Origin: Saprospiraceae bacterium
Lineage (GTDB): Bacteria; Bacteroidota; Bacteroidia; Chitinophagales; Saprospiraceae
Direction: 5' to 3'
NCBI GenBank assembly: GCA_020629715.1
Contig: JAHDCU010000004.1
Location: 124,001-188,000 of the forward strand
Length of the DNA stretch: 64,000 bases
Part shown: positions 54,702-64,000 of the stretch, in pieces
How positions within the stretch are numbered: position 1 is the first letter of the stretch
Layout: the number at the start of each line of letters is the position of its first letter
Position numbers and translations under genes: made by a program
Notes under the pieces: model-generated
The model's input: only the letters and a program-made list of their open reading frames with translations
What the model was told of the DNA's origin: nothing
Databases searched by the model: none

Positions 54702-55202
54702 TTATCTCATCATCTTCATCGCTCCGCTCAGAATCCATTTGGATTTGAAACTAGATAGATTGATAAGGGCCTTATCCGCACGTTGTGAAAAATGGCGTAG
54801 ATCAGTCAAGACTTTATGAAATTCGTTACTCTCTGGACACGTCACCTCTACATCAGATAGATGATCTAATAGTGACACCATAGGGTCAAGTTCCCTCTTT
54901 TTCCGATTGATAATGATTTTACTGAATATGGTCCACATATCCTTCTCTGCTACAAAGTGATCTTTTCTTGATCCCGATATTGGCATTTTACTAATCAACT
55001 CCCATTCCATCAGGGTATTTAGACTGATATTTGCACTACCTGCGCTAATGCCTAATTCAGCCTTGACATCTTCGGCCGTCATAGGTTTGGAACTTATCAA
55101 TAGAAGGGCATGAGTTTGTGCCATTGACTTATTGATCCCCCATGAGATGCCTAGTCTACCCCATTCTTCTATAAACTTATTTTTACCATCAGCAATTTGC
55201 AT
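54702..55202 (-). CDS. GbsR/MarR-type transcriptional regulator
   Basis: A 166-residue winged-helix protein. The helix-turn-helix lies at about residues 33-75 (KPMTAEDVKAELGISAGSANISLNTLMEWELI), followed by a wing with KMPISGSRKDHF and a C-terminal helical dimer region. The GbsR subgroup regulates osmoprotectant or membrane functions in other bacteria; the target here is not evident. It lies between gcvT and DUF1015 on the same strand with 87-94 bp gaps. Confidence 0.83.
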   Translation of the reverse strand: MQIADGKNKFIEEWGRLGISWGINKSMAQTHALLLISSKPMTAEDVKAELGISAGSANISLNTLMEWELISKMPISGSRKDHFVAEKDMWTIFSKIIINRKKRELDPMVSLLDHLSDVEVTCPESNEFHKVLTDLRHFSQRADKALINLSSFKSKWILSGAMKMMR

Positions 55203-55289
55203 GGATCTTAATAGTTACATTATTCTTCTTCCTAACTGCAAGCGCTAAGATTTGTTGAAAATGATAATAATTTTTCTGACTCTTCTGTA

Positions 55290-56393
55290 TTAACTTTTGT
55301 AGAATGGAGCTTTAACAATTTCAGCTGGATAATACTTTTTGCCCATTTTAATTTGAATGGTCTCTCCTAAAACTGCATATTTTTTGAGTACATAACCCAT
55401 CCCAATTGGGTAGCCTAGAGAAGGGGACATAGTACCTGAAGTCACTGCTCCAATCTGATTATCACCATGATCATTAATCTGATATCCATGACGTGGCACT
55501 CGTTTGCCATCAAGCTTAAATGCTATAAGTTTACGATTGACTCCTTCTTGATTTTGCCTAATAAATATCTCCTTTGATGGAAATGCATGGTCTCTTTTCA
55601 ATTTAGTAATCCAAGATAATCCAGCTTCCAACGGAGAGGTATCATCATCGATATCATTTCCATATAGACAGTATCCCATCTCAAGACGCAAAGTATCTCG
55701 AGCTCCTAATCCCATTGGTTTTACTCTTCTGTCCATCAAAGCATCCCATAATACAGTAACATGATCTTGATCAAGGTACAACTCAAAACCACCCGCTCCT
55801 GTATATCCTGTTGCAGATATCAATACGTTATCCTTTCCTAATACGGTACCTTTGGTAAAAGTATAATACCCCAATTGATCTAGATCGACATCGGTCATAG
55901 TTTGCAATACTTGAGCAGCATCTGGACCTTGCACTGCCAATAAAGCCGTACGATCAGAAATATCAATCATTTTAGCTTGATATGTATTTTGAGAAGATAA
56001 CCAATCCCAATCTTTTTGAATATTACTGGCATTGACTACTAGCATATAGGCCTGCTCACCTTCACTGCATTGATCTTGAAAAAGTCGGTATACCAATAGA
56101 TCATCTACAATACCCCCTTGATTATTTGGAATACATGAATATTGTGCTTCACCAGGTGAAAGCTTACTGACATCATTACTTAGTACGTGAAGCAAAAATT
56201 GTGTTGCCTCCACTCCTCTCACAATAAATTCACCCATATGTGAAACATCAAAAACACCACAGGATTGTCTAACTGTCAAATGTTCTTCTGTAATAGTGGA
56301 GTAACTTACGGGCATATTAAATCCTGCAAAGGGCATCATTCTAGCTCCTAATGTTATATGTCTTTGGGTAAGTAGCGTATTTCTTAATTCCAT
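55290..56393 (-). CDS. gcvT: Glycine cleavage system aminomethyltransferase
   Basis: T-protein of the glycine cleavage system, which moves the aminomethyl group from H-protein to tetrahydrofolate. The 367 residues include MPVSYSTITEEHL, GVFDVSHMGEF, SATGYTGAGGFELYLD and LGARDTLRLEMGYCLYGNDI, all family signatures that shape the folate site and conserved Asp. Length is normal. Its ATG shares one base with the stop of the upstream HEAT-cyclophilin gene. No gcvH or gcvP is nearby. Confidence 0.93.
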   Translation of the reverse strand: MELRNTLLTQRHITLGARMMPFAGFNMPVSYSTITEEHLTVRQSCGVFDVSHMGEFIVRGVEATQFLLHVLSNDVSKLSPGEAQYSCIPNNQGGIVDDLLVYRLFQDQCSEGEQAYMLVVNASNIQKDWDWLSSQNTYQAKMIDISDRTALLAVQGPDAAQVLQTMTDVDLDQLGYYTFTKGTVLGKDNVLISATGYTGAGGFELYLDQDHVTVLWDALMDRRVKPMGLGARDTLRLEMGYCLYGNDIDDDTSPLEAGLSWITKLKRDHAFPSKEIFIRQNQEGVNRKLIAFKLDGKRVPRHGYQINDHGDNQIGAVTSGTMSPSLGYPIGMGYVLKKYAVLGETIQIKMGKKYYPAEIVKAPFYKS

Positions 56394-58414
56394 TATTTGG
56401 TTATGATTACGTCAACAATCTTATCGCCCTGTTCTATATTATGTACCACGTCCATACCTTTGATGACTTTTCCAAATATAGTATATCGCATATCAAGATG
56501 AGGTGTAGGTCTATGGGTGATAAACCATTGAGTTCCCTCAGTATGTCTTCCAGCCGATGCCATGCCTAGGTAGCCCTCGTCATCATAGATCGCCTCCGCT
56601 AGTTCACTATGAATGACATAATCCAATCCTCCATAACCATCGCCTCTTGGACAACCTGTTTGAATCACAAAATTGGGTACAACTCGATGAAATACTTTTT
56701 CATCGTAAAAGTTATCATTGATGAGGCTTATGAAGTTGGCGACTGATTCAGGAGCTCTGAGTGGAAATAAGGCTACACTGATATTTCCTTTATTGGTTTT
56801 TATTACCACAACGGTACTATCATTTACTGTCTCTAAAGCAGTCCAGTTCAATTTTTTCACCTCATTCTGGAGCTTTGTTTGTTGCTCTTGGTCATTCACA
56901 AAACTCAATGCTTTTGACAACTCTTGATGTGCTTCTATTTGTCTTGGTATTTGTAGTCTACTGATTGCTTTTGATATAAACTCTGTACTATCGATCAGAG
57001 GTTTTAATCCTGATTTTTCATCCGCAATAGAAGTTCCTATGACAGCGGACATACCACTGTCGTTTTGTGCCAACAGATCCTTGTAGATATTAAGGATATT
57101 CTTTCTTACTCCTCGGATTCCAGCTTTGAAAGTATAAACTGTTTTTTGATCTTTTAATATGGCCGCAAGAGCTTGCGTAATCGTGGTCTTTACGACATTA
57201 CTATTTTCTTCCTCATACATTACTTCCAATACTCTATAGCTTAAAGGATCATAACCCAATGCTTCGATGTAAGCAGCCTTAACATACTCATCATCTGTAG
57301 AAGATATCCTTTCAAGGATATCATTACGCAATTGGGTCCGTGAATTAGTATAATAATGTGGAAGTTGATTTAAGATAGCTCGATACACCTTAGACTCGAC
57401 CATAGGTGGTAAGCTATCCTTGAGGGATGTTTTATATATCAGTGCATCAGCAGGTTGACCAAATAAATACATGTAATCTGCTGCTGCTGAGGCTATTCTA
57501 GAATCTCTATTTTTCAGTAACTCAAAAATATCATCAATCACCTCGATATAAGGATAATTACCGTAGGCTTTGATAATATTAAGCTTTACTCGATAATCCT
57601 TTTCAATGGCGAATTGATTTTTTAAATAACTCAAAATCTGAAGATCATTGATCTTTCCGAGAATGCTGGCAAGCTCCATTCGGATAAGGACATTCTCTTC
57701 TCTTGTAAATACCTCAGCTAATCTAAACTTGTAATCCTCGAGTGAGATATCCTTCACTCTACTCAGGTAATGTGCAGACACTAGGCGAATATCTTCAGAT
57801 ATCTCATCATTCGTGAGATTATCAATCATAAGTGCCGTCCCTTTCTCATTGATAATGCCTCTTAGCATAAATTGATAAATACTACGAGCTTGCCCCAATA
57901 AGAGTAAATTATCCGATTTTCGATATGTTTTGGTGCTAGCTATAAGATCAAGGTATTGCTCATCCCCTAGCTTACCCACAGCTTCTAGAATAGTTTGATT
58001 AAACTTGTTGTTGACATCAGTGGTATCTTGTGTTTTAAAAGAATTAACCAGCGGTGATAGACCTTTATTTGCACCTAGCTGACCAAGCGCTTTTGCCGCT
58101 TCTACACGAACATCAATCACTTTATCATCAAGCAAGGTTACTAGACTATCGGAAAGCAAGCCCGTTTCTAAAGAACTAAAAGCACGTGCCGTGAGATATC
58201 TACGATTAGCGTTTGGATCACTAAAAGTATAACTAAGACTGTCTATTTTTTCGTCTACTATAAAATCAGTAACCTCTCTAAACAAAGATGGATCAGCTTT
58301 TAAATCAATGGAAGTGACCTCTTTTTTAATTTCAGGTACACAAGAGCAAAAGATACAGCTCATTGAGATGAACAAAATATGACGAAACCTGATTTCCCTA
58401 ATAGATAATATCAT
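56393..58414 (-). CDS. HEAT-repeat lipoprotein with C-terminal cyclophilin domain
   Basis: A 673-residue protein. A lipoprotein signal ends IFCSCVPE with the modified Cys near 25. Residues about 60-500 are HEAT-like helical repeats (LDDKVIDVRVEAAKALGQLG; VLIRMELASILGKI), and residues about 530-673 are a cyclophilin-type peptidyl-prolyl isomerase (FHRVVPNFVIQTGCPRGDG; GMASAGRHTEGTQWFITH). Several active-site positions are kept, so isomerase activity is plausible. Probably a periplasm-facing folding factor. It is coupled to gcvT by a one-base overlap. Confidence 0.87.
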   Translation of the reverse strand: MILSIREIRFRHILFISMSCIFCSCVPEIKKEVTSIDLKADPSLFREVTDFIVDEKIDSLSYTFSDPNANRRYLTARAFSSLETGLLSDSLVTLLDDKVIDVRVEAAKALGQLGANKGLSPLVNSFKTQDTTDVNNKFNQTILEAVGKLGDEQYLDLIASTKTYRKSDNLLLLGQARSIYQFMLRGIINEKGTALMIDNLTNDEISEDIRLVSAHYLSRVKDISLEDYKFRLAEVFTREENVLIRMELASILGKINDLQILSYLKNQFAIEKDYRVKLNIIKAYGNYPYIEVIDDIFELLKNRDSRIASAAADYMYLFGQPADALIYKTSLKDSLPPMVESKVYRAILNQLPHYYTNSRTQLRNDILERISSTDDEYVKAAYIEALGYDPLSYRVLEVMYEEENSNVVKTTITQALAAILKDQKTVYTFKAGIRGVRKNILNIYKDLLAQNDSGMSAVIGTSIADEKSGLKPLIDSTEFISKAISRLQIPRQIEAHQELSKALSFVNDQEQQTKLQNEVKKLNWTALETVNDSTVVVIKTNKGNISVALFPLRAPESVANFISLINDNFYDEKVFHRVVPNFVIQTGCPRGDGYGGLDYVIHSELAEAIYDDEGYLGMASAGRHTEGTQWFITHRPTPHLDMRYTIFGKVIKGMDVVHNIEQGDKIVDVIITK

Positions 58415-58526
58415 ATGTCAAAAGTAATGATATTGCACATATAAGAGTCTTTACCAATTCTAATATTTTTATCAGTCAACTGGTATCATTAAAAATTATA
58501 ATTTTACCATTATAAATTTACAAACA

Positions 58527-59954
58527 ATGAAATACTGCCTAACTATTCTTTCAGCACTATTTATTTTAAACACATCGTTTACACAAAAACTTGTAAGCTT
58601 TGAAAAAGTTGGTGTATTTCCAAAGGCCCAAATCCAAAGCATATACTTTGTTGCTGCAGAATATGATATAGATTTGTACAAAGTGACTTATAGAAGTGTA
58701 GATATCAATCAGGATAGCACTACCATTTCAGGACTAGTAATGGTACCCGTAGATGAGGACGCAGTATTCCCGATGCATTGCAATCAACATGGCACTGTAG
58801 CAGATAGAAATGATGTGCCCTCCGCCCTTGAAGGTGGATATGAACTTGGGATGATCATTGCCTCGTTTGGCTATGTGACCATAGCTCCTGATTATTTAGG
58901 ATTGGGGATTTCTGAGGGCCCTCACCCCTATATACATGCAGATAGTGAAGCATGGGTTGCTGTAGATATGCTAGACGCTGTCAAAAGCGCAGCTGATGAG
59001 ATTGGATTTAATGTGAATGACCAATTATTCATAAGCGGATATAGTCAAGGTGGGCATGCAGGTATGGCACTACACAGAGAACTCCAGCAAAATCATAGCG
59101 ATAGATATACTGTAACCGCAGCCTCTCATATGAGTGGTCCATATAGCGTTTCTGATAGGATGATTGAATTTACTTTGGGTGATACAGAATATTTTTTCGT
59201 TGGTTACCTAGTTAATGTTTCTATCGCCATGAAAATAGCCTACCCCGAATTGCTTGGTGATTATGAGTTATCAGATATATTTCGTCCTGAATATCTCGGG
59301 GATATCACCGAATTTGAAAATGAAAATATAGATCTTTTCGAACTAAATAATCGAATGATCGATACATTAGTCGCTCGACATGGCATGTCCATACCAAAAC
59401 TTACCATGCAAGACAGCATCAGTGATGCTATTATCAATAATCCAGATCATCCATTTAGTGTTGCACTAGCAGATAATGATGTTTATGATTGGGCTCCAGA
59501 ATGCCCTACAAAACTCTATTACTGTAAAGGAGATGATCAAGTCACGTGGCGAAATTCAGAGCTAGCGCTCGAAGTAATGACTGCAAATGGTGCAAGTGAT
59601 TTAGAAGCTGCTAACCTCGGTGATGATAGAGATCACGGAGGATGTGTACAGCCAGCACTTTCACAGACTATCGCTTTTTTTAATTCTTTAAAGCAAATAA
59701 CTAGTGATACGAAGGATATCAACAATTATCAATCTGCTGACTTCTTAAGCCCCAATCCTACCGATGGCATTCTTAACATCGCTAGCGATTACGATATTTC
59801 TTCATTAGAGATTATTAATGTCGTAGGTCAATCTGTATTTAAAACAGATAAAACGCAAAATATAGATATATCACAATTGGACTCAGGCATATACTTAGCC
59901 ATTGTGAGTACAGCAAATGATAAAAAAGTAATTCAGAAACTTATTAAAAAATAG
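58527..59954 (+). CDS. Secreted alpha/beta-hydrolase with T9SS sorting domain
   Basis: A 475-residue exported enzyme with a signal peptide ending near residue 20. The nucleophile elbow is GYSQGGHAG (S173), like secretory lipases and esterases, with acid and His candidates in YYCKGDDQVTW and DDRDHGGC near the C-terminus. SPNPTDGILNIASDYDI through KVIQKLIKK form a T9SS type A sorting domain. Substrate is probably an ester or lipid; activity is inferred. It is monocistronic and diverges from the HEAT-cyclophilin gene. Confidence 0.87.
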   Translation: MKYCLTILSALFILNTSFTQKLVSFEKVGVFPKAQIQSIYFVAAEYDIDLYKVTYRSVDINQDSTTISGLVMVPVDEDAVFPMHCNQHGTVADRNDVPSALEGGYELGMIIASFGYVTIAPDYLGLGISEGPHPYIHADSEAWVAVDMLDAVKSAADEIGFNVNDQLFISGYSQGGHAGMALHRELQQNHSDRYTVTAASHMSGPYSVSDRMIEFTLGDTEYFFVGYLVNVSIAMKIAYPELLGDYELSDIFRPEYLGDITEFENENIDLFELNNRMIDTLVARHGMSIPKLTMQDSISDAIINNPDHPFSVALADNDVYDWAPECPTKLYYCKGDDQVTWRNSELALEVMTANGASDLEAANLGDDRDHGGCVQPALSQTIAFFNSLKQITSDTKDINNYQSADFLSPNPTDGILNIASDYDISSLEIINVVGQSVFKTDKTQNIDISQLDSGIYLAIVSTANDKKVIQKLIKK

Positions 59955-59980
59955 GTTTTAGATAAAATCTTGATATTCAT

Positions 59981-60325
59981 CTAAACCTGCGGCTTTCTCA
60001 AGAATAGCAAGAAACGTATCGATATGCTCAGCATCGAAATGATCATGAGCCCTAATAGATAAAATGTAAGTGCTACTATGTACCCTTTTGCATTTTCTAT
60101 ATAATAGCAGAAACTCAAGTATATCAGCAGTACTAGATTGAGCGAGAGCGATACCCTTACATTATTGACAACACCAGCTCGCAAGCCATTGGTCAATACT
60201 AGCATAATGACGGCTGCCATAATAGGAAACAGGAAGTAAAGCTCCTTGCCTACTTCCTGCATACCGTAATATGATGCACCTGCCAACACCAAGATGTTGA
60301 GCACGTGATGATTTCCTAAATTCAA
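59981..60325 (-). CDS. Small membrane protein, unknown
   Basis: A 114-residue protein with four hydrophobic segments and no recognisable motif. It lies 12 bp after a second small membrane protein on the same strand, so the two are probably co-transcribed. No family is recognised. Confidence 0.6.
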   Translation of the reverse strand: MNLGNHHVLNILVLAGASYYGMQEVGKELYFLFPIMAAVIMLVLTNGLRAGVVNNVRVSLSLNLVLLIYLSFCYYIENAKGYIVALTFYLLGLMIISMLSISIRFLLFLRKPQV

Positions 60326-60337
60326 AAGTGTATTATT

Positions 60338-60712
60338 TTATTCGCCAGCCGCTTCTCTTGCTAGTCGTGCATCTCTAAAGCTCTTAATGAAATATACCAT
60401 CGCAAAAATACTACTGAGGATCATCAATGCTAATCGAACTACTCCCATGGTATTTCCTTTGCCCATAGCTCCTTTTAGTGGCATTCCTAAAGCAAAAATA
60501 GTCAAGAATGTCAGAAGAACCGCTATATGTGCTATGACCTTGTTTTCAGATTTTACACCGCCATTAAGTAATAACAGGACAACTCCAATCCCAACTGGAA
60601 TAAAAGCAGTCGGTGATCCGCCACCTCCAAAAGATCCGCTGGCATAAGCGCCCCAAAGTCCCATTAAAATTAGTACTGCGGCGTTGATAAAACTTGCTTT
60701 ATGTGCATTCAT
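60338..60712 (-). CDS. Small four-helix membrane protein, unknown
   Basis: A 124-residue protein with four hydrophobic segments, a Gly-rich loop (GSFGGGGSPTAF) after the first and a charged tail (FRDARLAREAAGE). The pattern of NAAVLILMGLWG, then PVGIGVVLLLLNGG and NKVIAHIAVLL is a common small membrane family of uncharacterised role. It lies 123 bp after the PBP1A gene on the same strand and 12 bp before another small membrane gene. Confidence 0.65.
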   Translation of the reverse strand: MNAHKASFINAAVLILMGLWGAYASGSFGGGGSPTAFIPVGIGVVLLLLNGGVKSENKVIAHIAVLLTFLTIFALGMPLKGAMGKGNTMGVVRLALMILSSIFAMVYFIKSFRDARLAREAAGE

Positions 60713-60835
60713 GATTATGTGTTTTGATTATTTGTATTAAGATTTTAGATTATTAGATGTTAGATTTCAGACGTCGTTTGATAGTCGGGTTTAGTTGTTC
60801 GATTACTGAGTATCGACTCACGAATATCGAAATCA

Positions 60836-63433
60836 CTAAAACTCCTCCTCAAATTCTTCTTCTTCAAACTCCTCTTCAAATTCGTCCGACCGTACTTTTT
60901 CTTCAAGAATTTGAGACTGCTCATCCTCTACTGCTACTTGTTTGAATCTAGCACAATCTACTAGATCAAAATATTCCTTAGGTGGTTTAACAAATTTGGC
61001 ATTTGGGTTGTAGCCGCTGTCTTTATCTGCCTCCAATGCTTTGAGCAATTTCTGTGCTATAGGACGTGCTAACACGAATCCTTGTCCATTTTCTAAAGTC
61101 AGAAAACGGATCCACTTATCATCACCACCTACCCATACGCCCACTACAAGCTCAGGAGTAATACCCATAAACCAACCATCAGCATAGTCATTGGTCGTAC
61201 CTGTCTTACCGCCTACATCCGATTTGATTCCGAATCCTCCACCAATATTATTTTTGAGCATATCCACCATCACAGCGTTATATGCTGGATTGATCGCCAC
61301 GTTTCTATCGGGTACACCCGAGTAAATTACTTTACCATTTTTGTCCTCAATACGATTGATAAATATAGGCTCCGTATAGACTCCATTGTTGGCGAAAGTC
61401 GTGTATGCTCCAGACATCTCCAATAAAGTCAGATCCGCAGCACCTAAACACATAGATGGTAACCTCGGCACTGCCAATCTGCCACCATCCAAGCGCTTAT
61501 CCTTCGCTATACCGACATTGTCCAGTAGCTCTCGGATAACATCTACATTACCCATCTCCTTGACGATACGTACGGTGATTGAGTTTTTACTATATAGCAA
61601 GCCTTGATAAAGATTGTACTTATTACCCGTAAAGAGTCCATTGGCATTGGCAGGTGACCATTGCTGATCCATATCAAAATTAGCATCTCCTGGTGCTATA
61701 CTATATTGAATATCGTCATACTCTTGACACGGAGATATTCCTTGCAACGCTATTGCTGTGGTATATACAAATGGCTTGATGGTAGACCCTACTTGTCTGC
61801 GGGAGTTGACATGATCATACTTAAAGTACTTGTGGCCTACTCCACCAACCCAGGCTTTGATATAACCTGTCTTCGGATCTACGGCCAAGCATCCTGCTTG
61901 TAAGTGCTTATTATGATATCTTACAGAGTCGTAGGGAGTCATTTCCTTTTCTACCTCGCCTTGTTCATTATAGTCAAAGACCATCATTTTGAACTTGGTA
62001 TCTCTAAACTCTTTCTTATATGCAGCTTGAAGATTATCCCAATTGGCAGCCAGTGTTTGCCATGATTTAGACTTTAGGACACTTTGATAAAAGTCTCGAT
62101 ATTTCTTTTTGAGCTTACCACTACTCTCTTCTGCTGAAAATCCAGATTTATTATCACTAATTTTGACCAAAGCCTTGATGACATTATCAGACATCGGCAC
62201 TTCTTTATAGTCTTTTCTGATCTCACTGATCGCACTATCTAGATATCTGGATCTCAACGACAGGTAACGATCACTGGACTTGACTTTGCGTTCAAGTATG
62301 TCATAACGCAATGCTTTTTGTGCCTCGTCGGCCTCAAATGACCATGGGTCTTTACGATCCCATACTCTCCAGAAAGCTGCCTGATTGACCTTCATATGCT
62401 CCTTCACCGCTTTCTCTGCTTTTTCTTGATAGTTAAGATCAATAGTGGTATATATCTGGAGTCCATCTTTGTAGATGTTGTATGTACCGCCCTCCGGCTT
62501 TTGCATTTCTTCTCTTGCAAAAAGATCTTTGAGCCACTTCGTCAATTCTGATCTGAAATATGGTGCCATCCCTTCACTCTGCGACTCTCTTTTGAATCGA
62601 GACATATCCACTGCCTGATCGTACAACGTGTCTAGGGCCTCTTGATCAAGATGACCATATTTATTCATCTGCGAGAGTACAATATTCCGTCTATTCTTAG
62701 CCTTATCGACAAATCGTTTAGGATTATAAAGCGATGGATTTTTGAGCATCCCGACTAGTACAGCACTTTCGGATACACTGAGTTCGTCTTGACGTCTATC
62801 GAAATACGTCTCAGCTGCTGCCTGTATACCATGAGCACCATTGATAAACTCAAATTTATTGAGATACATCGCCATGATTTCCTCTTTGGTGTAGCTTTTC
62901 TCCAATCGTACCGCAGTGATCCACTCTTTGAGTTTGATCTCTATCAGTTTCTTTGTTCTTTGAAGTTTATTTAACCCCCTTAGATTAGGTCGCTTGAATA
63001 ACAACTTAGCCAACTGCTGTGTAATCGTTGATCCACCACCCGAGTCTTCATTACTAAGTAAGACGGTTTTCACCCCCACTCTAAACAATGCTCTAACATC
63101 AATCCCTTTATGGCTAAAAAAACGAGCATCTTCTGTAGACACCAACGCATTAATGATATTGGGAGATAACTCTTCGTATCGTACGGGCTCGCGGTTTTCG
63201 ATATAGTATTTTCCAAAAGTCTTATTGTTGGCATCATAGATGATCGATGCCAAATCATACTGTGGATTTTCTAGCTCTTCGAAACTTGGTAAATCACTAT
63301 TGGACAGGCTGTAAAAAATATAGGCTAATGCAAAAACACCTATAATCATCAGTGTCCACATCGCGATAATGATATACTTTACCCAACTCGACTTTTTAGT
63401 CGGCTGGTTATCGTGCTCAGGTGAGTGCTCCAT
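60836..63433 (-). CDS. Class A penicillin-binding protein (PBP1A)
   Basis: A bifunctional peptidoglycan synthase, 865 residues, with one membrane anchor at about 19-41. The glycosyltransferase domain has the catalytic E101 in STEDARFFSHKG. The transpeptidase has S550 in GSTIKP, SKN at 615-617, and KTG at 743-745, so both activities are intact. The C-terminal tail is highly acidic (EEEFEEE repeats over the last 17 residues), an unusual feature of unknown role. Located in the inner membrane. Confidence 0.93.
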   Translation of the reverse strand: MEHSPEHDNQPTKKSSWVKYIIIAMWTLMIIGVFALAYIFYSLSNSDLPSFEELENPQYDLASIIYDANNKTFGKYYIENREPVRYEELSPNIINALVSTEDARFFSHKGIDVRALFRVGVKTVLLSNEDSGGGSTITQQLAKLLFKRPNLRGLNKLQRTKKLIEIKLKEWITAVRLEKSYTKEEIMAMYLNKFEFINGAHGIQAAAETYFDRRQDELSVSESAVLVGMLKNPSLYNPKRFVDKAKNRRNIVLSQMNKYGHLDQEALDTLYDQAVDMSRFKRESQSEGMAPYFRSELTKWLKDLFAREEMQKPEGGTYNIYKDGLQIYTTIDLNYQEKAEKAVKEHMKVNQAAFWRVWDRKDPWSFEADEAQKALRYDILERKVKSSDRYLSLRSRYLDSAISEIRKDYKEVPMSDNVIKALVKISDNKSGFSAEESSGKLKKKYRDFYQSVLKSKSWQTLAANWDNLQAAYKKEFRDTKFKMMVFDYNEQGEVEKEMTPYDSVRYHNKHLQAGCLAVDPKTGYIKAWVGGVGHKYFKYDHVNSRRQVGSTIKPFVYTTAIALQGISPCQEYDDIQYSIAPGDANFDMDQQWSPANANGLFTGNKYNLYQGLLYSKNSITVRIVKEMGNVDVIRELLDNVGIAKDKRLDGGRLAVPRLPSMCLGAADLTLLEMSGAYTTFANNGVYTEPIFINRIEDKNGKVIYSGVPDRNVAINPAYNAVMVDMLKNNIGGGFGIKSDVGGKTGTTNDYADGWFMGITPELVVGVWVGGDDKWIRFLTLENGQGFVLARPIAQKLLKALEADKDSGYNPNAKFVKPPKEYFDLVDCARFKQVAVEDEQSQILEEKVRSDEFEEEFEEEEFEEEF

Positions 63434-63536
63434 ACAGTAGACAAAGGTAGCTAAACCGCTTTAGTTTTGTGTTATGTAAAGTTAGGGTTCTGGAAAAACT
63501 ATTGTATTCTGAGAATTACAATCATTGGAAAATTAC

Positions 63537-63638
63537 TCAATAATGGTATCTACAACTCAATATCAGCAATTCATCTTCGGTAGCTCGATATACTAATCGA
63601 TGTTCTTTATCTATTCTTCTTGACTGATCTAATTTCAT
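63537..63638 (-). pseudogene. yoeB: YoeB-type toxin with internal deletion
   Basis: A 33-codon frame beginning [24 protein letters not shown] and ending CRYHY. YoeB toxins begin MKL and end with the segment [14 protein letters not shown]...CRYHY, so about 50 codons between the first three codons and SRRID are missing. The retained part has the catalytic Arg in EHRLVYR and the terminal His-Tyr, but the general-base Glu and most of the fold are gone. The ATG overlaps the antitoxin stop (ATGA), as in intact pairs. It is probably inactive. Confidence 0.85.
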
Positions 63639-63886
63639 TCTTCGATAAGTTCATGATATTGCTGCTGACCATGGCTCACTTCTTTCAAAGATTCTAGAAT
63701 GATACCGCGATTTTTCCCTGACAATAAGTAATTAGTCTCCACTAAAGCGTTATACTTCTCCAATGAAATAAGCACCAAATCCTTTTGATCTTTTCGCTTA
63801 ATGATGACCTCTTCCGTCTCATCAAAAAAGGAGTCTAACCAATGTTTAAGATTTAAACTTAACTCGGTGAAATTGATGATTTTCAT
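63635..63886 (-). CDS. yefM: YefM/Phd-family antitoxin
   Basis: An 83-residue antitoxin. The N-terminal Phd/YefM DNA-binding region includes [38 protein letters not shown], a family signature, and the C-terminal toxin-neutralising tail ends [12 protein letters not shown]. It should repress its own operon. Because the adjoining toxin is deleted, it may now act only as an orphan repressor. Confidence 0.88.
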   Translation of the reverse strand: MKIINFTELSLNLKHWLDSFFDETEEVIIKRKDQKDLVLISLEKYNALVETNYLLSGKNRGIILESLKEVSHGQQQYHELIEE

Positions 63887-64000
63887 TTTGTAAAATAATT
63901 AGCTACAAAGAAAAAGTAATTTCTACAATGACGACTAATAAATTCAATTTATTGCTATCAGAAGAGTTAGTAGATAGACATAGTTTGATCGTCTGATAAA

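Overview
The window looks like chromosomal DNA of a Bacteroidota member, most likely from the Saprospiria/Lewinella-like part of the phylum. Support comes from four type IX secretion (T9SS) hallmarks: sprE/porW, a PorP/SprF protein, and several secreted proteins ending in a Por-type sorting domain. Other phylum-typical genes are a GSCFA protein, a TonB receptor with a carboxypeptidase-regulatory-like N-terminus, LytS/LytTR two-component proteins, the DUF1599 / DoxX-like gene pair, and a tRNA promoter of the form TTG-N20-TAnnTTTG. The DNA is AT-rich and genes are dense on both strands. The genus assignment is inference.

Layout. 1-9.7 kb: housekeeping and small metabolic genes (DoxX-like, DUF1599, EamA transporter, YigZ, coaE, S24 repressor, LytTR regulator, pfkA with a BadF-type sugar kinase, 3-hydroxyacyl-CoA dehydrogenase with a hotdog protein, methyltransferase). 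9.8-12.7 kb: a large FG-GAP/ASPIC secreted protein. 12.7-22.5 kb: a minus-strand defence block, hsdM-hsdS-(hsdR 5' remnant)-AlbA_2 ATPase-hsdR-DUF2779 nuclease. 22.5-23.5 kb: a gene-free kilobase holding a terminator, a four-unit tandem structured repeat and tRNA-Arg(TCT). 23.6-31.9 kb: ung, a TonB receptor with LytS kinase and LytTR regulator, a GNAT protein and a BNR-repeat T9SS protein. 32-40.7 kb: SLC13 and SSS sodium-coupled transporters, a small secreted protein and an OppABC-like importer without its ATPases. 40.8-48.7 kb: epimerase, HAD, M23 peptidase, sprE, an atpZ-type cluster with bactofilin, and PorP/SprF. 48.8-51.2 kb: an unusual cytoplasmic trypsin-like protease and a partner protein that appear to share a C-terminal module. 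51.3-64 kb: GSCFA, amidohydrolase, DUF1015, GbsR-like regulator, gcvT, HEAT-cyclophilin, a secreted hydrolase, PBP1A, and a YefM antitoxin followed by an internally deleted YoeB toxin.

The most unusual items are the protease/partner pair at 48.8-51.2 kb, the four-unit repeat with Shine-Dalgarno-preceded micro-ORFs at 22.95-23.4 kb, the hsdR 5' remnant joined by ATGA overlaps on both sides, the 87-bp tandem repeat before hsdR, and the decayed YoeB toxin. All functional calls rest on reading motifs and context by eye; no database search was run.
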